This document shows, piece by piece, positions 52,694 to 62,527 of a stretch of DNA of 64,000 nt (position 1 is the first letter of the stretch; each line of letters starts with the position of its first letter). The notes below the pieces were generated by a model that had not been told where the DNA came from, made no database searches, and was given only the letters and a program-made list of their open reading frames with translations. The stretch lies in NCBI GenBank assembly GCA_965247975.1, contig OZ252050.1, positions 3,162,001 through 3,226,000 on the forward strand, in the 5' to 3' direction. The translations under genes and the position numbers were made by a program. This stretch comes from Taishania sp965247975. Its GTDB lineage: Bacteria > Bacteroidota > Bacteroidia > Flavobacteriales_D > Crocinitomicaceae.

Positions 52694-55600
52694 TTAATGG
52701 ATTAATGTGATGCTTCCGACTGTTTTATCATCTTCGCAGGAGATTTCAAAATAGTAATCTCCATCTGGAAAATCTGATCCAGTCCAATCGTTTTGATAAT
52801 TGTCGCTTTCAAAAATGATTTGTCCGAAGGTGTTGAAAATGCGAACCACACATCCACTGATTTTTTCAAGCGGTTGAATTTGCCATGAATCATTGTTGCC
52901 ATCACCGTTCGCAGAGACGTAATTGCTGGAAACAAACGGTTTGTCAATCGTTACAACGACGGATGAAGAATCAACACATCCCTCCAAGGAAATGGCATAC
53001 AAAGTATACTCAACCGAATTCGTTGATAAGAATGAAGTCGTTAATGTAGAATCGATTTGATTGTTCAACGAGTTTGTCCAGTAATAATCATCTGTATTTG
53101 AAATAGTTCCAGTTAATGTCACCGTTTCATGAGCTGGTGCATTGAAATCCGAACCAGCATTTACCTCTGGCAAAGCATGTACTGTAATTTGCACTTCTGT
53201 CGGCGGACTGTAACAATCGTTGTCAAAGTTACTCGCGAAATAAGAGCGTGTTCCAATACTAAGTTCATCTTCGTTCAACGTATTGTTTATTTCATAACTC
53301 GATGATAAATTCGAATCTAAAAACCACTCGATAATTCCTGAACTTGGATTTGAAACAACCGAAGGCTCTAGTGGATGACCATAACATGTGGAAGCTGTAA
53401 GCGCAGAAACAGATGGTGCATCTGGACGATCTCTCAATTCAATCGAAATGGAAACAGTATCACGACATCCATTCACTCCAATTCCTTCCATCAAATACGT
53501 TGTAACGCCAAGTTGTGTTGGTGTGAACCATTCAGCGTATGCAAAATCCGGTGTTAGGTAATTGTAGATCAGTGCTCCATTTCCTGAAAAATAAACGGAT
53601 TCTAATTCACAGATACTACTATCAGACACGGTCGCCTCAATGCTTGGAATAGCACCCACATTTACAGGAACTTGCAAGGTTCCAGTGCAGCCATTTTCAA
53701 TTCCAGTTACAGTATATAGATTAATTCCAACCGCTGGAAAAAATGCGATTCCATTTTCTATTCCATTGTCCCAAGTTAAGGAACTTGCACCCGTTGCCGT
53801 TAAGGTAATTTCTTGGTTCTCACAGAAAACACTTCCATTTGAAATAGAAACGGTTAAATTAGGCAACGCTTCAATGGTTAAATCCAACGTCAATGTAGAA
53901 TCACATCCATTACTCGCCATTAAATTTTGCGTGTAAATTCCAGAAACACTAAATACTTGTCCGTTGATGGTTACAGGCCCACAAGATGTTTGAGTAATTA
54001 AGCCTGTAATGGGTGTGAGAACAAAATCTATGGTTAAAATGGAATCACAACCAAAGGCATTTGTAAGTGTTTGTGTATATGTTCCACTGGAAGAAAGCAG
54101 TTGATTATTTAACAGAATGGCTTGACATGTATCAATAGAAATTGAATTTGAAAGTGGTGAAATTGTTGCGTTCAATGTGATCGTTGAATCACATCCATTT
54201 GCATTTGGAATTGTTTGCGTGTAAACGCCTGTAGCTGAAATCAATTGACTGTTGAACACAAACGCTTGACAGGTATCGATGGAAATGCTAGAAGCGCTTG
54301 AATTATAAATCGTTAAATTTAAAGTTACGATGGTGTCACAAGATGCAGCATCAATGGTGTCGACATACGTGCCACTTGAAGCATAGGTAATTCCATTAAA
54401 AGCAAAAGAATCACACGCAGTAACTGTTGAACTAACCGCTGTAAAACATGGCGTCCAAGTTCGTTCATACGCCCCAGGATTGATGTTAGCGCCTACAACA
54501 CGATCAAAACCAGAAATGTCAAAGCTACCAACTTGCAAACTCACAAGTGTAGAATCTCCTGCATCCACGATACTCGAAATGCTTTGTAAGATTAAACCAT
54601 CGTCTGCTGTCCCGAGTTGATTATCTTCTCCGTCTAGATCATTAATATTTAGAAAACTAGGCGCTTGCTGAAAAAGATTCGCTGTTGCTCCCGCTCCTAA
54701 ATCGGTTGAAAAATCGGAGGTTGTGGTATAAGCCGATTGAGCCAGTTGCAAACTATTGTTTTTAAAAAGTACATCCCACGAATAATTTAAGTTAAAACCA
54801 TACAATGGATTAAATTCCGTGTAAAATGTCCCCGGTCGCACTTGATCTACCCCCATGTTCGTTGTGCTTGGAATTGGGTAACCTGCTATATTTCCATAAA
54901 AAAGATTATTATAAAAAACGGCAGAGTCGCCATTGTTGTGCAAATAAACGGTACCTACACTCTGACTACAATCATTGTTTACAAATGTATTGGAGTAAAT
55001 TTTTGCTTCACCCGCAAATTGAAAAATGGCTGTTCCATCCGTACCTTTGTTGCCATAAAACACATTATTAGCAAAGGTGTTTTCTCCATAATTTGTTGCT
55101 ATTCCAGAACCATATGAATTAGATGAATTGTTATAAAAGAAAGAATTTTTAACCGTGAGCTTTCTCGTCGTTCCAAAGCCACCTTCGAACCAAATACTTG
55201 CGCCACGATTTCCCGCGGTATTATGCGTAAATGAACAATTTCTCACTTCCCCATTGTTCCCTAAATAGATGTAAATGGCACCTCCAAAAGCTTTACTTAT
55301 TCCCAGGTCATAAGCAGAACCGAATGCAGCACCTGGTAATATTGTTTGACCATAATTACTGTTCGCATAAGCGCCTTCAAAATGAATTCCATCGATTGTT
55401 GGAGCCACAGCGCCATTATCTGGAGCTAAATAAACTAGGATATGATAACAGTTGTCTGTGGAATCACCAACGGTGCCAACATCACCAGAAAAAGTAGTTT
55501 TGTTACTTCCTAAAATATCTGTTCGCTCATTGATACTTGTTTCTGTTCCCGCAAAACCTCCATAAATTTTTTGATTGTTTTTGAGCAAAAACATGTTGTC

Positions 55601-55891
55601 TCGGTCTGACAACGGCAAAAGTGGACTTCCGCTCGGATAAGAATCAGCCACAGGGATTAATGTAGAAGGATAATTTTTAGGTTTGTAAACACCACTTTTC
55701 ACCCAGATTTGATCGCCTGGTGAACTAGCATCAATGGCATCTTGCACATCTTTTTTAGCGCTTAGCCACGTTGTCCCTGCTCCAGAATTATCTGGCTTAC
55801 TGGCGTCGACGTAATAGGTTGTTTGGGAGAAAACTGGCATTGTTAAATAGCAAATTGCCACTAACAAGCCAATCACGTTTAGTCTATTCAT
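52694..55891 (-). CDS. Right-handed beta-helix T9SS cargo with type B C-terminal domain
   Basis: The 1065-residue protein has a signal peptide (ending PVFSQ). The pectate-lyase-like opening 'YYVDASKPDNSGAGTTWLSAKKDVQDAIDAS' is followed by helix rungs (GAIYIYLGNNGEVRNCSFTHN, NSFFYNNSSNSYGSG, NTFVNNDCSQS). Cys/Asp-rich domains of about 60 residues (SISIDTCQAFVFNSQLIS, GVYTQTIPNANGCDSTITLN) come next. The type B sorting domain (ANGDGNNDSWQIQPLEK, RIFNTFGQIIFES) ends the chain. It is the first gene of the T9SS operon. Type B domains are known to need a SprF-like partner, and one follows directly. The helix may be an inactive adhesin or polysaccharide-binding part. Confidence 0.88.
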   Translation of the reverse strand: MNRLNVIGLLVAICYLTMPVFSQTTYYVDASKPDNSGAGTTWLSAKKDVQDAIDASSPGDQIWVKSGVYKPKNYPSTLIPVADSYPSGSPLLPLSDRDNMFLLKNNQKIYGGFAGTETSINERTDILGSNKTTFSGDVGTVGDSTDNCYHILVYLAPDNGAVAPTIDGIHFEGAYANSNYGQTILPGAAFGSAYDLGISKAFGGAIYIYLGNNGEVRNCSFTHNTAGNRGASIWFEGGFGTTRKLTVKNSFFYNNSSNSYGSGIATNYGENTFANNVFYGNKGTDGTAIFQFAGEAKIYSNTFVNNDCSQSVGTVYLHNNGDSAVFYNNLFYGNIAGYPIPSTTNMGVDQVRPGTFYTEFNPLYGFNLNYSWDVLFKNNSLQLAQSAYTTTSDFSTDLGAGATANLFQQAPSFLNINDLDGEDNQLGTADDGLILQSISSIVDAGDSTLVSLQVGSFDISGFDRVVGANINPGAYERTWTPCFTAVSSTVTACDSFAFNGITYASSGTYVDTIDAASCDTIVTLNLTIYNSSASSISIDTCQAFVFNSQLISATGVYTQTIPNANGCDSTITLNATISPLSNSISIDTCQAILLNNQLLSSSGTYTQTLTNAFGCDSILTIDFVLTPITGLITQTSCGPVTINGQVFSVSGIYTQNLMASNGCDSTLTLDLTIEALPNLTVSISNGSVFCENQEITLTATGASSLTWDNGIENGIAFFPAVGINLYTVTGIENGCTGTLQVPVNVGAIPSIEATVSDSSICELESVYFSGNGALIYNYLTPDFAYAEWFTPTQLGVTTYLMEGIGVNGCRDTVSISIELRDRPDAPSVSALTASTCYGHPLEPSVVSNPSSGIIEWFLDSNLSSSYEINNTLNEDELSIGTRSYFASNFDNDCYSPPTEVQITVHALPEVNAGSDFNAPAHETVTLTGTISNTDDYYWTNSLNNQIDSTLTTSFLSTNSVEYTLYAISLEGCVDSSSVVVTIDKPFVSSNYVSANGDGNNDSWQIQPLEKISGCVVRIFNTFGQIIFESDNYQNDWTGSDFPDGDYYFEISCEDDKTVGSITLIH

Positions 55892-56510
55892 TTCTAGTTC
55901 ATTTTTGTTTCTACAAAGGTTAGAACGAAAGCAGCCTACTTGTACTAGTGGAAATACTGGGATTTTGAGAAAATTTTGTAAAAAACAAACAACTTACAAT
56001 CTTGAGGTATTTGAATTTTTAACATTAAGGCCTTAAGGTCATAAAGGGCTTTTATCGTAATACCCAGAATAATTATTCACCAATGATTATAAACTTTTAG
56101 AAATGTCATTGGTGCATAAATTAAGGTGCAACCTTGCGGTTTTTTAAGAAGCTTCATTTCGCGAATAGCTTTCTCTTAACGCCGCAGGCGACCTTAATTA
56201 TCCTCCCGATGGCTATCCGGGACATGTCAAACATAAACGCTTATTTCCCTTCGTTCCTTAATGTTTTAAATAATAATCCCGATAGTAATCGGGAGATTAT
56301 TCGTGGGTGCATTAATCCAAACTTCATCCATGTGGTAACTTTGAGACCAGTCAATAATAAACGCATCTAAAAATGAATTTTCACTAGTGCTACCACTGGT
56401 TTTTTACTTGTTTTTAAACCGTATTTTTGAACAAAATTTTGGTTCCACCTGAAAATCAAAAAAATAAACGAAAGATGTTTTGATGAAAACAGTCGATATT
56501 TTATTGTAAG
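55892..56510. repeat. Divergent intergenic block with dispersed repeats
   Basis: No gene is seen between the divergent T9SS operon and the kinase gene. The block contains the 28-base segment at 56171-56198 shared exactly with 23742-23769. The stem CCCGATAGTAATCGGG follows at 56278-56293 and then GAGATTATT, as in the block near 23952. TTAAGGCCTTAAGG (56027 area) is a further palindrome. A short plus-strand frame (56134-56370) covers the repeat and looks spurious. Confidence 0.6.
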
Positions 56511-58106
56511 ATGATTCTTAAACAGCCCATTTTTATACTTTTCGTGTTTTTATGCTGCACCATTTCGGCGCTCGGGCAATCATCTTCAGTGATCAATCTG
56601 AACAAAAAAGTGTATGAATTAAACAATGAAGCAAAGTATAGAGAAAGTTTTGAATTGCTTCAAAAAGCCTTGGACAAGCCTGGTTTAAGTGAGGTTGACC
56701 GTGTTTTTTTGCACATCTATATTTCTGATACCTACAAACGAACGTTTGACTATCCGAATGTTATTAAGCACCTGCATCTTGCCAAAGAAATTGCCAATGC
56801 AGCGAAAAGTAAAAAAGAGTTTCTTGAAGCACATGTGAATTTCAATTTTGCATTAGCCTATTTCGACATCAAAGAATATAAAAAGTCTGCGGAATTGATG
56901 CGTGTCATCCGTAAAACGAAGTTTAAGCATTTAAGCCCACAGAATCAGTCATTCATTCTCATGCAAGAAGCTTATTTGGCGTTTTTAGACGAAAATTTTG
57001 TGCAATCTGAAAATCTCTACGATGATGCCATTCAGAAAATGTTGGATTCTGACCCCAAAGATTTGCCCATTGTTTACGGGAAAAAAATCAGTCTTTACGC
57101 AAAAATGCAATTGCCGGAAAAAGTGGAGGAAAGTTATGCCAAAGCCATGCACTATGCAAAAATGTATGACATTCTAAAATATCAATTGTATGCGGCACAA
57201 ATGATCAGAGACGCTTACAAGGAAATGAACAATTATGAAAAATGTGTGGAATCTTTCCACCGATATGACTCTTTGCAAACGGTCTATAATGCCACCGAAA
57301 ACAAAAACACTTTAAAACAAATTGAAATTAAATTTGATACGGAACGAAAAGAACGAGAATTAAAATTGAAAAAGTCACAATTGACTTCGAGCAATCGATT
57401 AATCATCCTATTAATTACTTTGACCCTTTTATTGATTCTTGGATTTGCCTTGATTTATGGCATTCATCGAAGAAAAAAATTAGTGGTTGAACGCAACATG
57501 AGCATTCGATTCACGAAAGAAATGTTGACGCGCGTGGAAGAAGAGAAAAAAAGAATTTCCTCGGATTTGCATGACAGCGTGAATAGCGAACTTTTATTGA
57601 TAAAATCTGCTGTTCTCAAAAATGATTCAAATGCTCCAGAACGTGTGGACAATGTCATAAACATGATCCGAGGAATTTCACGGAATTTACATCCGATTAT
57701 GTTTGATGAATTAGGATTGGTGAATAGCATCGAGCAATTGGTATATCAAGTGGCTGAGTTTAATCAGTTTATTTTTACCACGAAATTGGATTATCCAAGT
57801 TCACTCAACACCAAATCAGAATTGCAATTGTTTCGCATAATTCAAGAAGCCGTGAATAACATCATTAAGTATTCAAATGCTGTTGCTGGGCAAATTTGTG
57901 TGCAACAAAAAGGGCAAATGCTTGAAATTATCGTTCAAGATAACGGAAAAGGATTTGATGTAAACAATGCTTTGGTGAATTCAAAATCGTTTGGACTTCT
58001 GAATATGATTGAACGAACCCGATTGATTAATGGAAATTTTGACATCCAATCGAGCTCAAAAGGAACCATCATAACCATTACAATTCCGTTGGAAAACAAA
58101 AGGTGA
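56511..58106 (+). CDS. TPR-containing sensor histidine kinase (HisKA_3/DesK type)
   Basis: The 531-residue protein has a signal peptide (ending ALGQ) and periplasmic TPR-like helices (about residues 30-285). A TM segment lies near 299-316 (LIILLITLTLLLILGFAL). The cytoplasmic dimerisation helix EEEKKRISSDLHDSVNSEL has the phospho-acceptor His in SDLHDS. A HATPase domain follows with 'FRIIQEAVNNIIKYS', 'IIVQDNGKGFDV' and 'SFGLLNMIERTRL'. This is the DesK/NarX-type kinase class common in Bacteroidota. One base separates its TGA from the response-regulator ATG, so they form a two-component pair. The signal is unknown. Confidence 0.9.
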   Translation: MILKQPIFILFVFLCCTISALGQSSSVINLNKKVYELNNEAKYRESFELLQKALDKPGLSEVDRVFLHIYISDTYKRTFDYPNVIKHLHLAKEIANAAKSKKEFLEAHVNFNFALAYFDIKEYKKSAELMRVIRKTKFKHLSPQNQSFILMQEAYLAFLDENFVQSENLYDDAIQKMLDSDPKDLPIVYGKKISLYAKMQLPEKVEESYAKAMHYAKMYDILKYQLYAAQMIRDAYKEMNNYEKCVESFHRYDSLQTVYNATENKNTLKQIEIKFDTERKERELKLKKSQLTSSNRLIILLITLTLLLILGFALIYGIHRRKKLVVERNMSIRFTKEMLTRVEEEKKRISSDLHDSVNSELLLIKSAVLKNDSNAPERVDNVINMIRGISRNLHPIMFDELGLVNSIEQLVYQVAEFNQFIFTTKLDYPSSLNTKSELQLFRIIQEAVNNIIKYSNAVAGQICVQQKGQMLEIIVQDNGKGFDVNNALVNSKSFGLLNMIERTRLINGNFDIQSSSKGTIITITIPLENKR

Positions 58107-58107
58107 T

Positions 58108-58749
58108 ATGTTAAAAAAAGACATTACGATTTTATTGGCTGATGATCATCCGATTATTCTGCAAGGCACAAAAGCGCTTTTAGAAGAAAACGGTTATCAA
58201 ATCAACACACTTGCCAGCAATGGCGCGGATGCTTATTCATCGATTGAGCGAGATCGACCAATGATTGCTATTTTGGATGTTAGCATGCCCCGAATGAGTG
58301 GCATTGAAGTGGCTAAACTCGTATTTCAAAAAAATCTAAGTACCAAAATTATTTTGCTCACCATGCACAACGAATACAATATCTATTCAAAGGCAATGGA
58401 ATACAATGTGCAAGGGTATTTGCTCAAAAACTTTTCCAACGAAGAAATTCTGGAATGCATGGATCAAATTATTCAAGGCGAAAAATACCATTCTCCTAAA
58501 ATTCAACTAGCCATTCAGAAAAGTGCACCCGATAAAGAGTTAGAAAAGTTAAATCTGAGCGAACGAAAAATCATTGAATTAATCGGAAAAAATTTAAACA
58601 ACAAAGAAATTGGCGAATTGCTCTTTATTTCCGAACGAACCGTAGAATGGCATCGCAGAAACATTATCGAAAAACTAGAATTGCCAAAGGAAAAGAATAT
58701 TCTCATCAAATGGACGTTGCAGCATTTTAGTGATAAAAACAATTTCTGA
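58108..58749 (+). CDS. NarL/LuxR-type response regulator
   Basis: The 213-residue protein has a receiver domain with 'ILLADDHPIILQG' (acidic pocket DD), the phospho-acceptor in 'MIAILDVSMPRMSG' (Asp) and the Lys of 'GYLLKN'. The C-terminal LuxR-type HTH reads 'LNLSERKIIELIGKNLNNKEIGELLFISERTVEWHRRNIIEKLEL'. It is the partner of the kinase that ends one base before. Target genes are unknown. Confidence 0.92.
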   Translation: MLKKDITILLADDHPIILQGTKALLEENGYQINTLASNGADAYSSIERDRPMIAILDVSMPRMSGIEVAKLVFQKNLSTKIILLTMHNEYNIYSKAMEYNVQGYLLKNFSNEEILECMDQIIQGEKYHSPKIQLAIQKSAPDKELEKLNLSERKIIELIGKNLNNKEIGELLFISERTVEWHRRNIIEKLELPKEKNILIKWTLQHFSDKNNF

Positions 58750-58840
58750 TTTTGTTGGTTGGACGATACGTTGGCTCATGTAATTTCAGATTTTAGAAAA
58801 GATTCGTAATCATTGCTCCAAGCATTGAAATAGCTTCAAT

Positions 58841-59977
58841 TTATTCTCCAAAAATGCCTAAAACCGTCACAATCACTTTACCCTTTTTCTTTTGAACAGC
58901 CACTGCATAGCCGACTTCCCGAAAGTTTTCTGAAGTTGTGGCACTTTTGCCCAAGAAATAACGGAGGTCACTCAGTGTTTCTTCTAGCGTGAAATAATTG
59001 GCTTCTTTTTCCAAGCGAATTTCGTTCTCACGGATTTTTGCGTTTGTTTTATTTTTTGGATTATTTCGGACAACGCTGTGCGCATCAAATTCTTTGGATG
59101 TGAATGATGTATAGCTTCCTGCATGGCTTTTATTCTTTAGAATCACCGAACTTGAAGACTTAATCGACGCTTTCAAATAACTCTGTGCTGCTTTCTCAAG
59201 TGCTTTTTTTCGTTTCGGAATTTCCGCGGAATTGTTGTTCGGAAAGGTGTAAAGAGAATCCAATATTTCGTTCTGAAGTTCGTCCAAAACAACTTGTAAT
59301 TCCGCTTTATCGATTCCCTTTGCGGAACTTTTAACGAGTTGGTACTTTTTCGCCAAAATAGGTTTCGGAATCGGGGGACCAAAAACACACCCTTCGCAAA
59401 AACCAAATAAATCAGCGCCCCAAACTTTGCCTTCTTCCGAAATTAAAAAGGCAACGCCGTGCATGGAACTTTTGGGACTCAACATAGACGCGTTATGACC
59501 AGGGGAGTTTTTCCACTGCAAAAAAGAAGTTTCAGCGATTTGCTGTGCAATGCGATTTTTGAGCGAACCAGAAGAAGCAAAATGATACAGAATATTTTCG
59601 GCTGTATAGTTGCCTTCTGTCCGCCCACGCGAAGCACTTTTGTAGCGTTCGGCCGGATCTGAACCTGTGAAATACTTCGTATCTGCCCACTCATAATGCG
59701 ACAGCTGATCGTTTTTCATCATCCAAATACAATGATTTCGGGATGAAATCCACAAGACTTCATTCCACAACAGCGAATCGAGATCATTCGATGACCGATA
59801 ATCATTGATGAGCACATGAAACTTTTGAGCAGCCAAACGCTCTATGTCAGCAAGCGAATCGGTTTCAGCCAAGGCCATCATTTGTGGCCACTGGTTTAAA
59901 TCATACGTTTGACTAAAAACGGAAAATGATGCAAAATGAACAATTCCAAGAAAAAGTAAACGCTTAAAAAGTTGCAC
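58841..59977 (-). CDS. Secreted CAP (SCP/PR1)-domain protein
   Basis: The 378-residue product starts with GTG at 59977; the GTG overlaps the TAG stop of the upstream gene (TAGTG). A signal peptide ends SVFSQ (about residue 22). The CAP domain (about residues 45-190) shows 'KFHVLINDYRSSNDLDSLLWNEVL', 'NHCIWMMKNDQLSHYEW', 'TAENILYHF' and 'WKNSPGHNASMLSP', including the His and Glu positions typical of the family. The C-terminal part is basic with no motif. CAP proteins are secreted in most organisms and have no single known activity. Confidence 0.82.
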   Translation of the reverse strand: MQLFKRLLFLGIVHFASFSVFSQTYDLNQWPQMMALAETDSLADIERLAAQKFHVLINDYRSSNDLDSLLWNEVLWISSRNHCIWMMKNDQLSHYEWADTKYFTGSDPAERYKSASRGRTEGNYTAENILYHFASSGSLKNRIAQQIAETSFLQWKNSPGHNASMLSPKSSMHGVAFLISEEGKVWGADLFGFCEGCVFGPPIPKPILAKKYQLVKSSAKGIDKAELQVVLDELQNEILDSLYTFPNNNSAEIPKRKKALEKAAQSYLKASIKSSSSVILKNKSHAGSYTSFTSKEFDAHSVVRNNPKNKTNAKIRENEIRLEKEANYFTLEETLSDLRYFLGKSATTSENFREVGYAVAVQKKKGKVIVTVLGIFGE

Positions 59978-60573
59978 TACTCCTCGCCATCACCATGCAA
60001 CAACTGTTGATACTTTGTTGCTCCAAGCGTAAGACTAAAAGTTGCCATTCCACCTTCACGGTAAATGCGCGCCTCACTGTTATTGCTTTTGTACACATAC
60101 GCTTCAGTTACAGATTCTCCACCAAAAGGATTGCTATCTGTTTCTGTATTCTGACTTTCAATTGTATATCCTGCACCTGCCAATTGATTTTTTACTTTTT
60201 CAAGGTCCTGCAATTCAACGCTTGATCCCGTGTCTTCATACGCGAATTGGGTGTGTACTACAACGATCTTTCCATTAACGGAAAACAAATAATATGGCAA
60301 TTCTTCTTCTGGATCTGTTGCTGTTGATGGAATAAATGCATGTGTTTCAATCCCGCTATCTGAATCCAAATCGCTTTGGCTTAAAACCATACCATGGCTG
60401 CTTAAGATTGTTTTGGCTTTTTCAACCGTTTGACCCATCAACGAAGAAATCGTTGGCCAAGTTCTGGCACCTTTGTACATGGAACCTTGCCCATTAACAG
60501 TCATCGAAAGAGTCAGACTCACGAAAAGAATCGCAAATACGTTTAATTTTAGCATGTTGAATGTTGTTTTCAT
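59977..60573 (-). CDS. Secreted protein of unknown function
   Basis: The 198-residue product has a signal peptide (ending TVNGQ). The mature part has 'LMGQTVEKAKTILSSHGMVLS', 'YYLFSVNGKIVVVHTQFAYE' and 'SVTEAYVYKSNNSEARIYREG', a small alpha/beta arrangement without a known family. Its stop codon overlaps the GTG start of the CAP gene, so the two are translationally coupled and probably work together. Confidence 0.7.
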   Translation of the reverse strand: MKTTFNMLKLNVFAILFVSLTLSMTVNGQGSMYKGARTWPTISSLMGQTVEKAKTILSSHGMVLSQSDLDSDSGIETHAFIPSTATDPEEELPYYLFSVNGKIVVVHTQFAYEDTGSSVELQDLEKVKNQLAGAGYTIESQNTETDSNPFGGESVTEAYVYKSNNSEARIYREGGMATFSLTLGATKYQQLLHGDGEE

Positions 60574-60641
60574 CGTTAATTTATTTGGTTTTTAGTTTTT
60601 ATTCCGTTTTCTGAGGCCTAGCACTGATTAGTTTCGATTGA

Positions 60642-61505
60642 ATGTTGATCCAATTTTACACACCAATAATTTTAAGCCATTTATCAAAACAAAAGAATAC
60701 ATTTACAATCCTGCACACAATACCCAATATTAATGATTTTAGAAACGTCGAACTAGTGAGCAAAGCAATCAATCTTTGGGATAAAGTGAATGCTGGACAA
60801 CCCACCAATACCGCTTTGTTCGATTTTGAAACGCATAAAAAACTACTGAATCTCTTCGCCATTGGCGACTTTTATTATTTCGTTTTAGATCGCAAGGAAT
60901 CAACCGTTGATTGGATGAGTGAAGAAGTTGAATCTGTGCTGGGTTACACTTCAAGCGAAATGAATGTTGAAACACTCTTCCACAAAATTCATCCTGATGA
61001 TCAGCCTTGGTTTCTCAACATTGAACGCAAAACCGCTGATTTCGTGAACAATCTGAGGATAGAACAAATTCCAAATTATAAATTTCGTTCTGATTTCCGG
61101 ATTCAAAAAAAGAATGGCGAATACATTCGGATCCTTCAACAAATCATTGCCTTGCACTACACGGAAAGCGAAGGAATCATGAAAACATTTGTGGTTCACA
61201 CCGATATTTCAAGCTTGAAAAAAGAAGGAAAACCTGTCGTTTCGTTTATCGGACTTCAAGGCGAGCCATCGTTTGTCAATATCGAAATTGAAAAGGTATT
61301 TCCAACTCCCTTCGCATTTTTAACAAGTCGCGAGGAAGAAATTTTGCTTCAATTGGTCAATGGCAGAGAAACAAAAGAAATTGCATCCAACTTGTGCATC
61401 AGCACCGATACCGTAAGCACGCACCGAAGAAATTTATTGCTTAAAACGAATGCTCGGAATACTTCCGAAATGATTACCATGTCCATTCAAAAAGGGTGGA
61501 TCTAA
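60642..61505 (+). CDS. PAS-LuxR transcriptional regulator, copy 1
   Basis: The frame gives 287 residues from ATG 60642. By comparison with copy 2 the first ~37 residues are extra, and a GTG near 60755 is an alternative start. A PAS-like sensor domain (about residues 80-195) has 'VESVLGYTSSEMN', 'IHPDDQPWFLNIE' and 'GEYIRILQQIIALHY'. The LuxR HTH (about 225-287) has 'LTSREEEILLQLVNGRETKEIASNLCISTDTVSTHRRNLLLKT'. It is probably cytoplasmic. Copy 2 follows after 70 bases. Confidence 0.85.
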   Translation: MLIQFYTPIILSHLSKQKNTFTILHTIPNINDFRNVELVSKAINLWDKVNAGQPTNTALFDFETHKKLLNLFAIGDFYYFVLDRKESTVDWMSEEVESVLGYTSSEMNVETLFHKIHPDDQPWFLNIERKTADFVNNLRIEQIPNYKFRSDFRIQKKNGEYIRILQQIIALHYTESEGIMKTFVVHTDISSLKKEGKPVVSFIGLQGEPSFVNIEIEKVFPTPFAFLTSREEEILLQLVNGRETKEIASNLCISTDTVSTHRRNLLLKTNARNTSEMITMSIQKGWI

Positions 61506-61574
61506 TACGCATGAAATGACCATTAGCCGAAAGACGGCGACGCATTGATTTGATAAAAAGTACTTCTATTCATT

Positions 61575-62339
61575 ATGTCCAACGAATTACTCCAGGAAGC
61601 TCTGAAAATTTGGAGCAAGGTAAATATTGGCAAACCGCTCCAAGACGACGGCTTCAATCTCGAAGCCCAAAAGAAATTATTAAACATTTTTTCTGTTGGC
61701 GACTTCTATTATTACATTTTCAACCTGAAAGAATCTAAATTTGATTTGTTGAGTCCGGAAGTAGCCACAGTGCTCGGTTACCAGCCAGAAGAATTAGATT
61801 TAGCCACGTTTTTCACAAAAATTCATCCAGAAGATCAACCTTGGTTTTTGAATATTGAAAGTAAACTGACCGCATTTTTCAGCCAACTCAGAGCAGATCA
61901 AATCCCAAACTACAAAATTCGCTATGATTTCCGTTTGCAAAAAAAGAATGGCGAATGCATTCGAGTCTTGCAACAAGTCATCACGATTCAACACAGCGAA
62001 GAAGGCGGATTATTGCGGACTTTTGGCGTGCACACCGACATTTCAGAAATCAAAATGGAAGGAAAACCTGTCGTTTCCATCATCGGATTGAACGGTGAAC
62101 CTTCGTTTATTGACATTGAAATAGATCACATTTTCCCAGTTCCAACTCATTTTTTAACTCCACGCGAACAGCAAATTTTACTCCTTCTCATCAAGGGTCA
62201 AGAAACCAAAGACATCGCATTGGAATTAGGAATCCGCTCGCACACCGTGAGCACGCACAGAAAGAATTTATTGACCAAAACAAAAGCACGAAATACGGCT
62301 GAAATGATTGTGATGGCGATCCGAAAAGGATGGGTTTGA
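61575..62339 (+). CDS. PAS-LuxR transcriptional regulator, copy 2
   Basis: The 254-residue protein matches copy 1 along its full length (MSNELLQEALKIWSKVNIGKP; 'IHPEDQPWFLNIESKLTAFF'; 'LTPREQQILLLLIKGQETKDIALELGIRSHTVSTHRKNLL'), so the two arose by tandem duplication. The PAS domain and LuxR HTH are both intact. Differences are concentrated in the PAS pocket and the region before the HTH, which suggests different inputs. The intergenic space of about 70 bases holds no terminator. Confidence 0.88.
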   Translation: MSNELLQEALKIWSKVNIGKPLQDDGFNLEAQKKLLNIFSVGDFYYYIFNLKESKFDLLSPEVATVLGYQPEELDLATFFTKIHPEDQPWFLNIESKLTAFFSQLRADQIPNYKIRYDFRLQKKNGECIRVLQQVITIQHSEEGGLLRTFGVHTDISEIKMEGKPVVSIIGLNGEPSFIDIEIDHIFPVPTHFLTPREQQILLLLIKGQETKDIALELGIRSHTVSTHRKNLLTKTKARNTAEMIVMAIRKGWV

Positions 62340-62405
62340 GGGGGGAATGAACTGTTTTTTGGTGAATGCAATTTGAATTCAATTTCTTGAAAAACTAAAT
62401 TTATT

Positions 62406-62421
62406 GCATATCGCGATATGC
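62406..62421. repeat. 16-base perfect palindrome
   Basis: GCATATCGCGATATGC lies downstream of the second PAS-LuxR gene. It may be a binding site or part of a composite terminator region; no role is shown. Confidence 0.4.
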
Positions 62422-62463
62422 GATAATTCTGAGAGGTATGATAAATTATTATAACCCCATTAG

Positions 62464-62499
62464 CCTTGTGGAGGTGCGATTAATCGCACCTCCACAAGG
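62464..62499. terminator. 36-base palindrome between convergent genes (core GCGATTAATCGC)
   Basis: A perfect palindrome centred between 62481 and 62482 shares the core GCGATTAATCGC with the one at 34668-34703, but its arms differ (CCTTGTGGAGGT here). It separates the converging PAS-LuxR and WYL-PhyH genes. A bidirectional terminator function is likely, while the shared core hints at a repeat family. Confidence 0.6.
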
Positions 62500-62527
62500 T
62501 TAATTGAATTAAAAGCTTCAAATCACC

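Noticed and set aside
55892..56510. Small plus-strand gene (56134-56370) in the divergent gap
   Set aside because: It runs through a dispersed repeat shared with 23.7 kb and has no protein features.
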